A DNA stretch of 64,000 bases from CAJMSU01 sp964650315 (GTDB lineage: Bacteria > Bacillota_I > Bacilli_A > RF39 > UBA660), in assembly GCA_964650315.1 (NCBI GenBank), contig CAZYQE010000006.1, forward strand, positions 22,434-86,433. The letters run 5' to 3'. This document shows, piece after piece, positions 1 to 8,542 of this stretch (its first letter is position 1; the number at the start of each line of letters is the position of its first letter). The translations under genes were made by a program, and so were the position numbers. The notes beneath the pieces were generated by a model that was not told the origin of the DNA, ran no database searches, and worked only from the letters and a program-made list of their open reading frames with translations.

Positions 1-77
1 AGATCTTCTCTATCAAAGTTTTTATATTTATTTATAATACTATATACTAAGTTTTCATATTCTAATATGTCTTCCAT
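1..77 (-). CDS. Sigma-70 family RNA polymerase sigma factor, N-terminal fragment
   Basis: Partial gene cut by the left edge; only 25 codons are visible. The start is an ATG at 77 preceded by an AGGTGAT ribosome site. The readable N-terminus (MEDILEYENLVYSI, then NKYKNFDREDL) matches the beginning of sigma region 2, where a 'LVYSIANKY...DLxQ' pattern is typical of alternative or sporulation-type sigma factors. It is divergent in content from the lipid-kinase gene upstream but lies on the same strand and is separated from it by a terminator. Two TTTTGTCGA boxes lie in its leader. The family is inferred from a short stretch only, so the exact class cannot be told. Confidence 0.55.
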   Translation of the reverse strand, partial: MEDILEYENLVYSIINKYKNFDRED

Positions 78-127
78 AATATCACCTATATTAGACTATA
101 GAATATATTTTTTTAAATTTATACATA

Positions 128-163
128 TTCGACAAAAGTTATCAAATGTTTTAGTCGACAAAA
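128..163 (-). promoter_or_regulatory. Pair of TTTTGTCGA boxes upstream of the sigma-like gene (Spo0A-box-like)
   Basis: On the minus strand TTTTGTCGAA (128-137) and TTTTGTCGAC (154-163) occur 26 bases apart. The first matches the known Spo0A box (TTTGTCRAA). A possible promoter, TTGATA then TATAAA with 16-base spacing, surrounds the first box. The distal box overlaps the T-tract of the preceding terminator, so only the proximal one is a clean candidate. Confidence 0.35.
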
Positions 164-187
164 AAAGAAGTTATTTAAATAACTTCT
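159..187 (-). terminator. Intrinsic terminator of the lipid kinase gene
   Basis: Perfect palindrome AGAAGTTATTT/AAATAACTTCT at 166-187, followed on the minus strand by a run of T (159-166). The stem contains the stop codon of the kinase gene. Confidence 0.8.
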
Positions 188-1088
188 CTACATTTTCTTT
201 AGGCATTAACATTTGCATACTTTTATCTACTTTAAAAGTATATTTTTTCTTACGTGTTTTATATTCTTCTCCATCTATACACCAAGATTTTTTTAATTTA
301 CTTAAAAATTCTATCTCAAAATTATTAGTTTGGTAGTATGTTACTCCTGGAATATCTTTAATATCTTTATTTAGTACTTGAGCAGCCATTTTAAATAATT
401 CTGGTTTACTCTTTGGAGAAGCTAGAGCAACTTCAAACATATTATCATCTAATTTAACATCATAATATATATCATCTACACCCGCTACTCTAGTAGCGTT
501 TGTGATAAAGATAAATGAATAATTACCACTATACTCTTTACCATCTACTTTATATTTAATATCATAATTATTAATCTTTTTACCTATTCTTTTTAAAGCA
601 TACATGGCATAAGCTAGTTTACCATATTTTTTCTTTTGTTCTCTTGGAGTATTATATGCCATATCGATATAATCACCTAAACAACAAACATAAACAAATA
701 CTGAATCATCTATATAGCAGACATCTATGTTTTTTACTACTCCTTTTAGTAGTATTTCTAAATTCTTTTCTAGTTTTTTAGTATATCCATACATATTAGC
801 AACATCATTAGTAGTACCCATAGGTAGATTAGCAATTACTAGTTTCTTTTCACGAAGCATATTACCACTAACTACTTCATTTAAAGTACCATCTCCACCT
901 GCACTAATAACTAGATCAATATCATCATCAAGTTCTTCTACTATTCTAGTAGCATCTTTAGCTCTTTTAGTATATTTTATTTCTGCTTCATAATCATATT
1001 TTCTTAAAATATCATAAAACTCTTTTTTACTATCTAGTTTTTTTACTTTTCCACTTTCAGGATTCATAATGATTACACATCTTCTCAT
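171..1088 (-). CDS. Diacylglycerol/lipid kinase, YegS-DgkB family
   Basis: A 305-residue soluble lipid kinase of the DAGK catalytic family, the usual length. The N-terminal Rossmann-like half carries the family motif GGDGTLNEV (about residues 63-71), which binds the nucleotide phosphates, followed by LPMGTTNDVA. Family members phosphorylate diacylglycerol or related lipids at the inner membrane face, recycling diacylglycerol released by glycerophosphate-polymer synthesis. That would fit the two LTA-synthase-like proteins in this window, although substrate is inferred. The ATG at 1088 follows AAGGAG. It has its own promoter and terminator, so it is monocistronic. In many Bacilli the DgkB gene follows gatB; here it does not. 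Confidence 0.85.
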   Translation of the reverse strand: MRRCVIIMNPESGKVKKLDSKKEFYDILRKYDYEAEIKYTKRAKDATRIVEELDDDIDLVISAGGDGTLNEVVSGNMLREKKLVIANLPMGTTNDVANMYGYTKKLEKNLEILLKGVVKNIDVCYIDDSVFVYVCCLGDYIDMAYNTPREQKKKYGKLAYAMYALKRIGKKINNYDIKYKVDGKEYSGNYSFIFITNATRVAGVDDIYYDVKLDDNMFEVALASPKSKPELFKMAAQVLNKDIKDIPGVTYYQTNNFEIEFLSKLKKSWCIDGEEYKTRKKKYTFKVDKSMQMLMPKENVEKLFK

Positions 1089-1111
1089 ATAATCAACTCC
1101 TTGATATTAAT

Positions 1112-1117
1112 ATTATA
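1112..1117 (-). promoter_or_regulatory. Extended -10 promoter of the lipid kinase gene
   Basis: TGTTATAAT on the minus strand, about 20 bases upstream of the AAGGAG site. No good -35 is seen, as allowed for extended -10 promoters. Confidence 0.5.
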
Positions 1118-1136
1118 ACACTTTTTTTATTTATTG

Positions 1137-2066
1137 CTATTTTATTTTTTTTATTCTTAAAAATAGTTTAAACAAAAAATTAGGTGTTATAGCTAATAAA
1201 ATCTCAAATTTAGCCTGAATTGGACTAATCTTTCTATATCTATACAAATTTAATATATTTTTATTCATTCTAGCATTGGAAAAAGCTATAATGCTTTCCA
1301 TGTTATATTTGTTTTTGTATTTATTCTTTAATCTATTAACTAATCTATTATGAATTTGTACTCTATTTATGTAATAGTCTTTTTTATCTTTTATTCCGGC
1401 TAATACTCCTGAAACATTATTACCATGTCTTCTATAACTGGTTAATGGTCTATCGACTTTAGAAATTGTATTTTCAAAACATGCACAACATGATAAATAT
1501 TTGTCATATGCAAACGGTTCATATGGTAAGTTTGTTTTAGCGAATTCTGTGGTACAAAAGATACTCATACCTGGAACTAATGTTAAAAATGGTGTTGTTT
1601 GCACAATGTCATGTCCTTTATACCAATCTTTATATATACCTTTTTGAGTAGCAAAGAAACTTTTTAAAACCACTTTTCCATCTTTATCTATTATTCTTCT
1701 GTCGTGTGTTACAAATTCTACATTATCTTTTTCAAGTGTTTTTACTAATGTTTCAATTCTATCAGAGTCCCAAATATCATCTTGATCACAAAATGAAATG
1801 TAACTGTTTTTATCAGAACTTCTTACTAATTTTTCGAAGCTTTTGTTATATCCTAAGTTTTGTTTATCATATGGTAAAAATCTGTATTTAATTTTTTTTA
1901 ATGCTTCCTTAAACACTCTTTTATCACACTTATCTGTTGGGCAATCATCGTTTATTAAAACTTCAATATTTTTATAAGTTTGATTATTAATAGAGTCTAA
2001 CTGTTTTTTTAGATACTCTATGTTTGGTTTATAAACAGATAAAAGAACCTGCACTTTTTTCTTCAT
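1137..2066 (-). CDS. GT2 glycosyltransferase (rhamnosyltransferase-like)
   Basis: A 309-residue GT-A fold glycosyltransferase. It starts with the family pattern 'VQVLLSVYKPN...LDSINNQTYKNIEVLINDD' (split here as seen from residues 5 to 42), and the nucleotide-sugar/metal region is FCDQDDIWD near residue 93. The DQDDIW variant is common in enzymes adding rhamnose or related sugars to surface polysaccharide; the donor is not proven. No transmembrane segment is seen, so it should act at the cytosolic membrane face on a lipid-linked acceptor. It is the last gene of the 6207-to-1137 operon, starting 21 bases after the next GT2, with an AAAGGA ribosome site. No clear terminator follows it. Confidence 0.8.
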   Translation of the reverse strand: MKKKVQVLLSVYKPNIEYLKKQLDSINNQTYKNIEVLINDDCPTDKCDKRVFKEALKKIKYRFLPYDKQNLGYNKSFEKLVRSSDKNSYISFCDQDDIWDSDRIETLVKTLEKDNVEFVTHDRRIIDKDGKVVLKSFFATQKGIYKDWYKGHDIVQTTPFLTLVPGMSIFCTTEFAKTNLPYEPFAYDKYLSCCACFENTISKVDRPLTSYRRHGNNVSGVLAGIKDKKDYYINRVQIHNRLVNRLKNKYKNKYNMESIIAFSNARMNKNILNLYRYRKISPIQAKFEILLAITPNFLFKLFLRIKKIK

Positions 2067-2087
2067 TTAATATTATTCCTTTCTTTA

Positions 2088-3041
2088 CTATAAATCAACT
2101 TTCCTATTAAGCTTACTTAGTACTAAACGTATAATTCTATATTTTTTGTGATTTACAAATTTTAAATATACTTTATATGGAAAAGGTAAATCCTTTATAC
2201 CTTTATTTTTATACCAATTTGGATACTCTTTCTCTACTTTATTAACTATTGATTTAATTGTATTAGCACTGAAATCTTCTCTAAAACTTGCTCTATATAT
2301 TGTTCCTATCAATATATGATAAATACAAATAAATTCTATATTATATTTATATTTTTTATATACTTTATTGTCTTTAGCAAACTTTTTTATATCTTCTAAA
2401 ATATCATATATTTCATAAATCCTATTACTATAAGTATGCATTATAGAAGAAGAATTTTGTATATAATTGTATAATGGCTTTTCAACAATAGAAATTTTGC
2501 TAGATAACATTAACAGTTTAGGAAAAGTTCCTAAATCTTCATACCATTTTCCTAATGGATATTCAATACCACTATCTTTAAATATTTCTATCTTATATAA
2601 TTTATTCCAAGCAGCTGGATGTTTTATTAAATCATTGAAACTATTATTAATTTTATTTAGACTTTTTTTATTTTCATAAATACGCATAAAATAAGAGATA
2701 GAAATGTCCGCATCATTTTCTTTTATAGAATTATATAAACATTCTAAATAATCAGATTCAATATAATCATCGCTATCAATAAAACATATATAATTACCTT
2801 TTGCCTTTTTTATACCAAAATTTCTAGCATCAGATAATCCTCCATTTTTTTTATATAGGTATTTAAATCTTTTATCGCCTGATATATTTTCCTTAATGAC
2901 TTTAGCGGTTTTATCTTTACTACCATCATTTACCATTAAAACTTCAAAGTTTTTATAACTCTGTTTTTTTATAGAATCAATGCAATATTTTACTTTATCC
3001 TCCATATTATAACAAGGAACTACTATTGATACTTTATCCAT
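2088..3041 (-). CDS. GT2 family glycosyltransferase
   Basis: A 317-residue inverting GT-A glycosyltransferase. The N-terminus VSIVVPCYNMEDKV with VNDGSKDKT (about residues 39-47) is the UDP/dTDP-sugar binding half, and FIDSDDYIESDYL (about 87-99) holds the DxD-type acidic cluster that binds the metal and diphosphate. The C-terminal third is basic and lacks a membrane anchor. It overlaps the flippase gene by 8 bases and has an AAGGAG site, so it is translated with the same operon. It probably adds one sugar of the surface polymer repeat; donor and linkage cannot be read from the sequence. Confidence 0.82.
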   Translation of the reverse strand: MDKVSIVVPCYNMEDKVKYCIDSIKKQSYKNFEVLMVNDGSKDKTAKVIKENISGDKRFKYLYKKNGGLSDARNFGIKKAKGNYICFIDSDDYIESDYLECLYNSIKENDADISISYFMRIYENKKSLNKINNSFNDLIKHPAAWNKLYKIEIFKDSGIEYPLGKWYEDLGTFPKLLMLSSKISIVEKPLYNYIQNSSSIMHTYSNRIYEIYDILEDIKKFAKDNKVYKKYKYNIEFICIYHILIGTIYRASFREDFSANTIKSIVNKVEKEYPNWYKNKGIKDLPFPYKVYLKFVNHKKYRIIRLVLSKLNRKVDL

Positions 3042-4311
3042 TTTTTAAACTCCTTCTTTTATCTTGTCTATATCTAACAAATATAAATATAGCGAATAAA
3101 ACTACAGTAATAAGGTTAAGTATACAATATAAATATGAAGCCCCTGATATTCCATACTCTTTTACTAACGGAATAGATATTAAAATACCAGCAATAAATG
3201 TAATTGCATATCCTATAAATAATTTGTTTTGCGCTCTAGCAGCGGTTAAAACAACTGAGAAATAGCTAGCTAAAGAGTTTAATCCTCCACCTATTAGTAA
3301 TAATATAAATGCTAGCATATATATATTTAATTTTACTCCATATATTATACCCATTATCTTTAATCCTATAACATATCCAAAAGCTACAACTAGAGTTGTC
3401 AAAACTAAAATAATAGCTATTTGTCTTAATACTAATTTAAAGAAATTTAAATACTTCTTATCTTGCCAATTGTCACCTAATGACTTTACATAAGGTCTAT
3501 ATATTACTGTGCTTAATAAGTTAATAATAAACACCGGCATTGCCAATATTCCAAAATATGTCTGAAATCTACTAGCCATAACTGAATCTATGGTATATTT
3601 AGGACAATTAACTATATACATATTAACTGCATTCCCTAAGCATATAGGTAAACATATGAAGAATAATTTCTTCACTTTCTTTTTATTAAATATTTTTTTC
3701 TTGGAAAAATATTTTTTAATTATTGGTTTATTGCAGATAATTAATATAGCAAAAGTTGTAATTGAAACTATTATACAACTTATAATTATATTAGTTGTTA
3801 GTAATAGGGTTATTACAAATGCTATTATGGAAACTAAATATCTAAATGATTGTAGAATACAACCTAGATCTAGTCTGTTACATCTTTGAAATTCACCATG
3901 TATTAAGTCTTCAAAGGCGTCTGCACTTTTAAATATTCCAAAGGCTAAAACTATTAATGATTTTTCTAAAGTATACCCTTGTCCAAATGTATACCATAGC
4001 AATAAAGAGTACATTAACACACCCGATATTATTCTTAAATAAAAGTATTCACTATAACTATATTCATATTTTACATCTGATGCATGATAATTTCTAACAC
4101 CAAAACTACCAAGTGATAAGCATTGATAAGCAAAAGCTGAAGCTATTGTAAACATACCTGCTTTATTTACACCATTAATCCAAGTAACAAAGAATAATAA
4201 AATAGCTGTCATAAAAGAATTTAATAAACTAGCTATTAAATTCCAAAACGTACTTCTCTTAATAATATTTTTTTCATCTACATCTAGTAGCCAAGATTTA
4301 ATTTTTTTCAT
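3034..4311 (-). CDS. Polysaccharide flippase (Wzx/MATE-like, PST family)
   Basis: A 425-residue polytopic protein with about 12 predicted membrane segments and short charged loops. It resembles oligosaccharide flippases that turn undecaprenyl-linked repeat units to the outside face. Hydrophobic segments begin around residues 20-45 and run through to residue 415, with a basic tail. It overlaps LicD upstream (14 bases) and a GT2 downstream (8 bases), placing it in a polymer-assembly operon. A Wzx-type flippase alongside the TagGH-like exporter at 14528-16047 suggests two export routes. No Wzy-type polymerase is recognised in this operon. Family assignment is firm; the transported glycan is unknown. 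Confidence 0.8.
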   Translation of the reverse strand: MKKIKSWLLDVDEKNIIKRSTFWNLIASLLNSFMTAILLFFVTWINGVNKAGMFTIASAFAYQCLSLGSFGVRNYHASDVKYEYSYSEYFYLRIISGVLMYSLLLWYTFGQGYTLEKSLIVLAFGIFKSADAFEDLIHGEFQRCNRLDLGCILQSFRYLVSIIAFVITLLLTTNIIISCIIVSITTFAILIICNKPIIKKYFSKKKIFNKKKVKKLFFICLPICLGNAVNMYIVNCPKYTIDSVMASRFQTYFGILAMPVFIINLLSTVIYRPYVKSLGDNWQDKKYLNFFKLVLRQIAIILVLTTLVVAFGYVIGLKIMGIIYGVKLNIYMLAFILLLIGGGLNSLASYFSVVLTAARAQNKLFIGYAITFIAGILISIPLVKEYGISGASYLYCILNLITVVLFAIFIFVRYRQDKRRSLKNG

Positions 4312-5128
4312 TTATATCTTCCTTATCTATATAATAGCAGTCAGCATCATGAATAATTCTATCCTCTTCTTTAGGTAATGTCATATAATCACCATAAAAT
4401 TGAGTTAACCAATCATCATAATGTTTTATTGTATTGTATTTTTCCTTTTCAAATGTTACTTCAGTATATTCATCATACCATTCTTTTGGACACATATCTC
4501 TTTCTGCTACCATCCATACTATATTACCCATATATTTTGTTGGTTTAGTTGATGGTAATTGTAATAATTTTTTTACCCAGTATCTATAATTTCCTCTGGT
4601 TAAGATTCTATATATAGGATAAGCTATCATTTTTTTTATTTTTTGTGCAAAGGATAACTCTCCACTTATACCTATTTGTAAAAACATTTTATATCTTTTT
4701 TGTCTTTTGTTTAGTTTTATAGATTCTTCTTTAGTATTAGATCCATAATCATATGGAAATATATCTAACCAAAGACCAGTAGCAAATTCCTTCTTTAAAT
4801 ACTTTTCGTATGCAATAGTATGTGTATCTATAATCTTAATAAATGGATATATATGATTTTTATCTAATGGTAATAGAATCTTATATCTCTTATTTTTATC
4901 TATATATGGATTCTTTTTAGCAAGTTGAATAATTTTATCATATTCATCTCTTTTCATTCCTACATCTATATCATCATCCCAAGGAATAAACCCTTTATGT
5001 CTAATTGCACCAAGAAGAGTTCCTCCTATCAGGAAGAACTTTATATCATTTTTATTACAATACTTTTTTAATTGTTTTAATATTTTAAGTAATATTGGTT
5101 GTATTTCTTCTCTTTTTATCTTTTTCAT
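4298..5128 (-). CDS. LicD family phosphotransferase
   Basis: A 276-residue LicD-family protein (nucleotidyltransferase-like fold). Its signature GGTLLGAIRHKG (about residues 36-47) is followed by FIPWDDDIDVGM (about 48-59), which carries the metal-binding Asp cluster. Family members move phosphocholine or a related phospho-substituent from a CDP donor to a surface glycan. No licA, licB or licC gene is seen nearby, so the phospho-group may not be choline. It lies between the DUF2304 gene and the flippase and shares 14 bases with the latter. It probably decorates the glycan at the cytosolic face before export. Confidence 0.85.
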   Translation of the reverse strand: MKKIKREEIQPILLKILKQLKKYCNKNDIKFFLIGGTLLGAIRHKGFIPWDDDIDVGMKRDEYDKIIQLAKKNPYIDKNKRYKILLPLDKNHIYPFIKIIDTHTIAYEKYLKKEFATGLWLDIFPYDYGSNTKEESIKLNKRQKRYKMFLQIGISGELSFAQKIKKMIAYPIYRILTRGNYRYWVKKLLQLPSTKPTKYMGNIVWMVAERDMCPKEWYDEYTEVTFEKEKYNTIKHYDDWLTQFYGDYMTLPKEEDRIIHDADCYYIDKEDINEKN

Positions 5129-5144
5129 AAATTCTCCACTATTA

Positions 5145-5474
5145 TTAATTTTTATTCTTTAAAATTGCAATTTGTTGTGATAGTTCAACTATTTTTTCTT
5201 GTTGTACAGCAATACGTTTGCTATTTCTAAATACCATATAAATCAAGAATAGTATACAAAATACAAATAATATAGTTGGTGGATATGAAATTCCAAATAT
5301 CTTGGCTGCCCAATTAACTAATCCAGGAAAGATTGATAGTATTAACATTAAAATTGAACCTATCATCCACCAAAAACTTTCTTTAATAGATAGTCTGGAT
5401 TTTTTTACTGAATGAGCAATAAATATTATTATTATTAATGCAATTATTATAAACACAAAATAACTACTTTTCAT
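5145..5474 (-). CDS. DUF2304 small membrane protein
   Basis: A 109-residue protein with three hydrophobic segments (about residues 4-22, 33-52 and 65-82) and a charged C-terminal coiled-coil-like tail. The pattern matches DUF2304 proteins, which usually sit beside a dolichyl-phosphate-mannose-synthase-like GT2. Here the two genes overlap by 11 bases, so the proteins are likely made and act together. The usual inference is a role in lipid-linked sugar transfer or flipping, but the biochemical function is not established. Confidence 0.75.
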   Translation of the reverse strand: MKSSYFVFIIIALIIIIFIAHSVKKSRLSIKESFWWMIGSILMLILSIFPGLVNWAAKIFGISYPPTILFVFCILFLIYMVFRNSKRIAVQQEKIVELSQQIAILKNKN

Positions 5475-6207
5475 CTTTAACTACCTCACTTTTCTTTTGG
5501 CCAAAATATTTTAATAATATAAATACTATAGTATAGAATATATTAATCATATACTTTATAGGTTTAATTATTCCTCCATGCATACTTTCACCGAATTCTC
5601 TTGTTCTCATCTTAGTTGGAACTTCTTTTATTTTATATCCTGAAAGTAACATTTCAATAATTAAATTAGCATCTGGAAATTCTGGATAATTACCCATTTT
5701 AGAATATTTTTCTATTACTCTTCTATTTAAACATTGAAATCCTGAAAGAGGATCTGCGATTGTTTTTTTACAAAATATTTTGATTATTTTTTTAAATATC
5801 TTAGTACCTATTTTTCTAAAAAAAGGACATGGATATCCTACATCTTTTAAATATCTTGATCCTATAACAATATCAACATTGTCTTCTCTCATCGCCTTAT
5901 ACATTTTTTCGGCTTCTTTAGCTACGTGTTGTCCATCAGCATCAAATTGAATTACATAATCATAATCATTTTCATATGCATATTTAATACCTGTTTGTAC
6001 TGCCATAGCATAGCCAACATTAAATGGCATAGTTAAACATTCAACACCATTCTTTTCTACTATTTCACGTGTATTATCACCTGAATAATCATCAACAACA
6101 ACTATATCTGCTATCTTAACATCTTTATTAATTTCTTTTAAAACTTCTTCTATATTCATCGCTTCATTATAAGCGGGAATAACAAATAATATCTTATCTT
6201 TTTTCAT
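5464..6207 (-). CDS. Polyprenyl-phosphate sugar synthase-like GT2
   Basis: A GT2 enzyme of about 247 residues resembling dolichyl-phosphate mannose synthases. N-terminal FVIPAYNEAMNIEEV, VDDYSGDNT, and the DxD motif FDADGQH are clear, and IADPLSGFQCLN is the family's conserved loop. One membrane segment lies near the C-terminus (MINIFYTIVFILL). The expected reaction is sugar transfer from a nucleotide donor to undecaprenyl phosphate. I place the start at the ATG at 6207, since GGAGG lies 7 bases before it; an upstream in-frame ATG at 6222 lacks a ribosome site. It is the first gene of a six-gene operon with its own promoter. Confidence 0.82.
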   Translation of the reverse strand: MKKDKILFVIPAYNEAMNIEEVLKEINKDVKIADIVVVDDYSGDNTREIVEKNGVECLTMPFNVGYAMAVQTGIKYAYENDYDYVIQFDADGQHVAKEAEKMYKAMREDNVDIVIGSRYLKDVGYPCPFFRKIGTKIFKKIIKIFCKKTIADPLSGFQCLNRRVIEKYSKMGNYPEFPDANLIIEMLLSGYKIKEVPTKMRTREFGESMHGGIIKPIKYMINIFYTIVFILLKYFGQKKSEVVKDEK

Positions 6208-6234
6208 TACAACCTCCATCATGTATACATATTA

Positions 6235-6263
6235 ATTATAAAACAAATATAGATAATAATCAA
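6235..6263 (-). promoter_or_regulatory. Promoter of the flippase/LicD operon
   Basis: Minus strand TTGATT (6258-6263), 17 bases, TATAAT (6235-6240). The TATAAT ends about 28 bases before the ATG at 6207. Confidence 0.7.
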
Positions 6264-6275
6264 CTTTATATATAA

Positions 6276-6300
6276 TAAAAAAGAGCCCTTAAGCTCTTTT
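6276..6300 (-). terminator. Second terminator behind the GH25 lysozyme gene
   Basis: AAGAGC/GCTCTT stem (6281-6298) with T-tracts on both strands. It lies just upstream of the promoter of the next operon and would also block transcription on the plus strand. Confidence 0.75.
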
Positions 6301-6369
6301 TTTTATATATGTAATAGCAGTATTTTTTATTATTATCACATGCTTTATCATAATACTTTTATTTTAAAA

Positions 6370-6386
6370 AAGGTATAGACTACCCT
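6370..6386 (-). terminator. Short hairpin at the end of the lysozyme gene
   Basis: Minus strand AGGGTA/TACCTT with one G-T pair, followed by a T-tract, immediately after the stop codon. With the 6276-6300 hairpin it forms a tandem pair. Confidence 0.5.
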
Positions 6387-8084
6387 TTAATTATATTTAA
6401 TACTTATATCCACATAACCTGGTACACCAGAGATAGAACCTGTTGATGTATATTGCCACATATTATATTTACCTGTATATCCACATTTACTAGCATAATG
6501 AGCAATCCAAGTTATTTTTGATCTTATATAAGCTGTATTTAGTGCAGTATTTGCATAACTTGTATATGTATATACTTTAGCACTTGGTTTAGTAGCTAAG
6601 AATCCTTTAACTACATTAGTATATTGTGCTGTACCCATATATTGAGTTACTCCATTAGATTCTAAATCTAGATATACTCCTAATGTTGGATTCATACTAT
6701 ATTTAGTGATCATTTTATTAGTAAACTTAGCATATAGTACTCCTTCATTATAGTTTTCCGCATAACTATAAATATATATTCCATATGGTATGTTATATTT
6801 TTTAACTGCCGCTATATTAGTTGCAAGTTTAGAATCTTCATAATCACATCCGGCAGATATTCTTAATATAACTCCATAGATACCACTCTTAGCAACTTTA
6901 GCCCAATCAACATTACCATTATGAGATGATATGTCTATTACTTTTAAATTATTAGTTCCTAAATATATTCCTGTTGGTCCAAAGTAGTATGTTTTATCTC
7001 CTATTTTATAACCACCACTAGTTATTTGAGTTCCATAAATATTAGTGTAATATTTATTACCACTAGAATCGGTAGTCCATTTAGCTTCTAAATAAGGTTT
7101 AGTTGTTTTTGGATTATCCGTATTTACTGGTGCAGGATCTCCTTTTTTTACTAATTTCATTTCTATTGCTTCTACTGCTAATCCAGCTCCTGATGTCCCA
7201 GCCATATTATCATTTGAAGTCCAACCCATCCATCCAACAGTAGATACATGAACTCTATAATAGATATTATATTTATTTGCCATCTCTCCTGTTAGTCTAA
7301 TTTTAACAGCTTCTACTCTTAAACCTTTTCCTGTTGTTCCTGATAAAGCTCCATTTTTTACATAACCTTGCCATCCAATGCTTTGAACATGTGAACTATA
7401 TTCAATATTACCATTATATTCTGGATTACTTAAAGCTATTTTAATGGCTTCTACTCTTAGTCCTTTTCCTGTTGTTCCAGATAATCCTCCATCATATTTT
7501 TTTGCTTGCCATCCTATATTCTGGACATGACTCTGATAACCTACATATCTTTGAATATAAGGTTTTGCTGTAGCGCCTGGTGCAGGATCATTTTTCTTTA
7601 CTAATTTAATTTCTATCGCTTCTAATCTATAAGAATAACCTGCTGTTCCAGCTTTTTCATCATTCTTAGCCCAGTCCATCCAACCAAAATTTTGAGCATG
7701 AACTCTGTAATACACATCATATTTATTAGCCATTTCTCCTGTTAGTCTAATTTTTATTGCCTCTAGTCTTAAGCTTTTTCCTGTTGTTCCTGATAAGGCT
7801 CCATTTTTTACATAACCTTGCCATCCTATATTTTGGATGTGTGTGCTATATTCTATATTTCCACTATATTCTTGGTTTTTTAGTGATATTTTAATTCCTT
7901 CTAGTCTATATCCTTTTCCTGTTGTTCCTGATAATGTTCCATTAGATACTTCTTTTTGCCATCCCACCATTTGAACATGTGAAGAATAATTAACATTAGT
8001 ACTTGTTCCTGTTGCAGATGTATTAATAACAGAAAATACACTTACAACAAAAGCTATTATTAATAAATTTATAACTTTTTTCAT
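6387..8084 (-). CDS. Secreted GH25 lysozyme with six ChW repeats
   Basis: 565 residues. A signal peptide (about 1-25) is followed by six ChW-type repeats, each with a HxQxxGWQ-type core and a GTTGKxxRxEAIKI-type end (about residues 30-330). A short choline-binding-like stretch (KYYTNIYGT, TYYFGPTGIYLG) leads into a C-terminal glycoside hydrolase 25 domain (about 380-565) starting VIDISSHNGNVDW. D and E residues typical of the GH25 active site are seen in VIDISS and YLDLES. It should cut the MurNAc-GlcNAc bond of peptidoglycan outside the cell while the repeats bind the wall. The repeats form two copies of a three-repeat block. It sits 14 bases after the anchored-protein gene and probably shares its promoter. 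Confidence 0.88.
   Translation of the reverse strand: MKKVINLLIIAFVVSVFSVINTSATGTSTNVNYSSHVQMVGWQKEVSNGTLSGTTGKGYRLEGIKISLKNQEYSGNIEYSTHIQNIGWQGYVKNGALSGTTGKSLRLEAIKIRLTGEMANKYDVYYRVHAQNFGWMDWAKNDEKAGTAGYSYRLEAIEIKLVKKNDPAPGATAKPYIQRYVGYQSHVQNIGWQAKKYDGGLSGTTGKGLRVEAIKIALSNPEYNGNIEYSSHVQSIGWQGYVKNGALSGTTGKGLRVEAVKIRLTGEMANKYNIYYRVHVSTVGWMGWTSNDNMAGTSGAGLAVEAIEMKLVKKGDPAPVNTDNPKTTKPYLEAKWTTDSSGNKYYTNIYGTQITSGGYKIGDKTYYFGPTGIYLGTNNLKVIDISSHNGNVDWAKVAKSGIYGVILRISAGCDYEDSKLATNIAAVKKYNIPYGIYIYSYAENYNEGVLYAKFTNKMITKYSMNPTLGVYLDLESNGVTQYMGTAQYTNVVKGFLATKPSAKVYTYTSYANTALNTAYIRSKITWIAHYASKCGYTGKYNMWQYTSTGSISGVPGYVDISIKYN
7140..8000. repeat. Duplicated three-repeat ChW block
   Basis: The coding DNA for ChW repeats 1-3 and 4-6 forms two related blocks about 450 bases apart. 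For example, the segment at 7351-7370 recurs almost unchanged at 7801-7820. Within each block the third repeat (YRVH...GWM) is the most divergent, which indicates duplication of a pre-existing triplet. Confidence 0.75.
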
Positions 8085-8098
8085 AAAATCTACCTCTT

Positions 8099-8518
8099 TT
8101 AATCAACGTATTCTATATATCCATCCTCTGATACTATTTTAAAGTTCTTTCCTTTATAAGCTTTGATATAATCTATTTCTTCTTCTATCTTTTTAATTCC
8201 TTCTGCTAATTTTGTTCTCTCATTAGTAGAAACTCTAACATGATATAAATTATTATTTTTTATATAATAAGCATTATCTCCAGCGCCAGCATATCCATTA
8301 GCTATTATATAGTCATCAGCTTTTATCTCGATTCCATCAGAATCTCCATAATTATCTTTTATTTCACTTATTTCCTTTGTTGGTTTTTTATGTTTTATTT
8401 TTTTTTGTGTTGTATTGACGGTATTCTTCTTATTTAAATTATTATAAACAGCAAAAGATACACCTACTATTACTATTAATGTTATAAAAAATATTAGAAA
8501 TTTATATTTTGTTTTCAA
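8099..8518 (-). CDS. Small membrane-anchored extracytoplasmic protein, unknown
   Basis: 139 residues with a basic N-terminus and one membrane segment (about residues 7-26), then a Lys-rich stretch and a short globular part (about 55-139). I recognise no family. It starts at a TTG (8518) preceded by AGGATGTGAT, a near-perfect ribosome site three bases away, and no better ATG follows nearby. It is the first gene of a two-gene operon with the GH25 lysozyme. A role at the cell surface is likely from topology and neighbour alone. No lipobox Cys is present. Confidence 0.6.
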   Translation of the reverse strand: MKTKYKFLIFFITLIVIVGVSFAVYNNLNKKNTVNTTQKKIKHKKPTKEISEIKDNYGDSDGIEIKADDYIIANGYAGAGDNAYYIKNNNLYHVRVSTNERTKLAEGIKKIEEEIDYIKAYKGKNFKIVSEDGYIEYVD

Positions 8519-8542
8519 ATAATCACATCCTAAGTTATCTAT

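Noticed and set aside
67..336. Plus-strand open frame over the kinase gene start
   Set aside because: Lies opposite a confident gene; composition is that of a complementary-strand shadow with no ribosome site.
6299..6369. 20-codon open frame between the two hairpins behind the lysozyme gene (minus strand)
   Set aside because: No ribosome site and no conservation evidence; reads like an AT-rich spacer.
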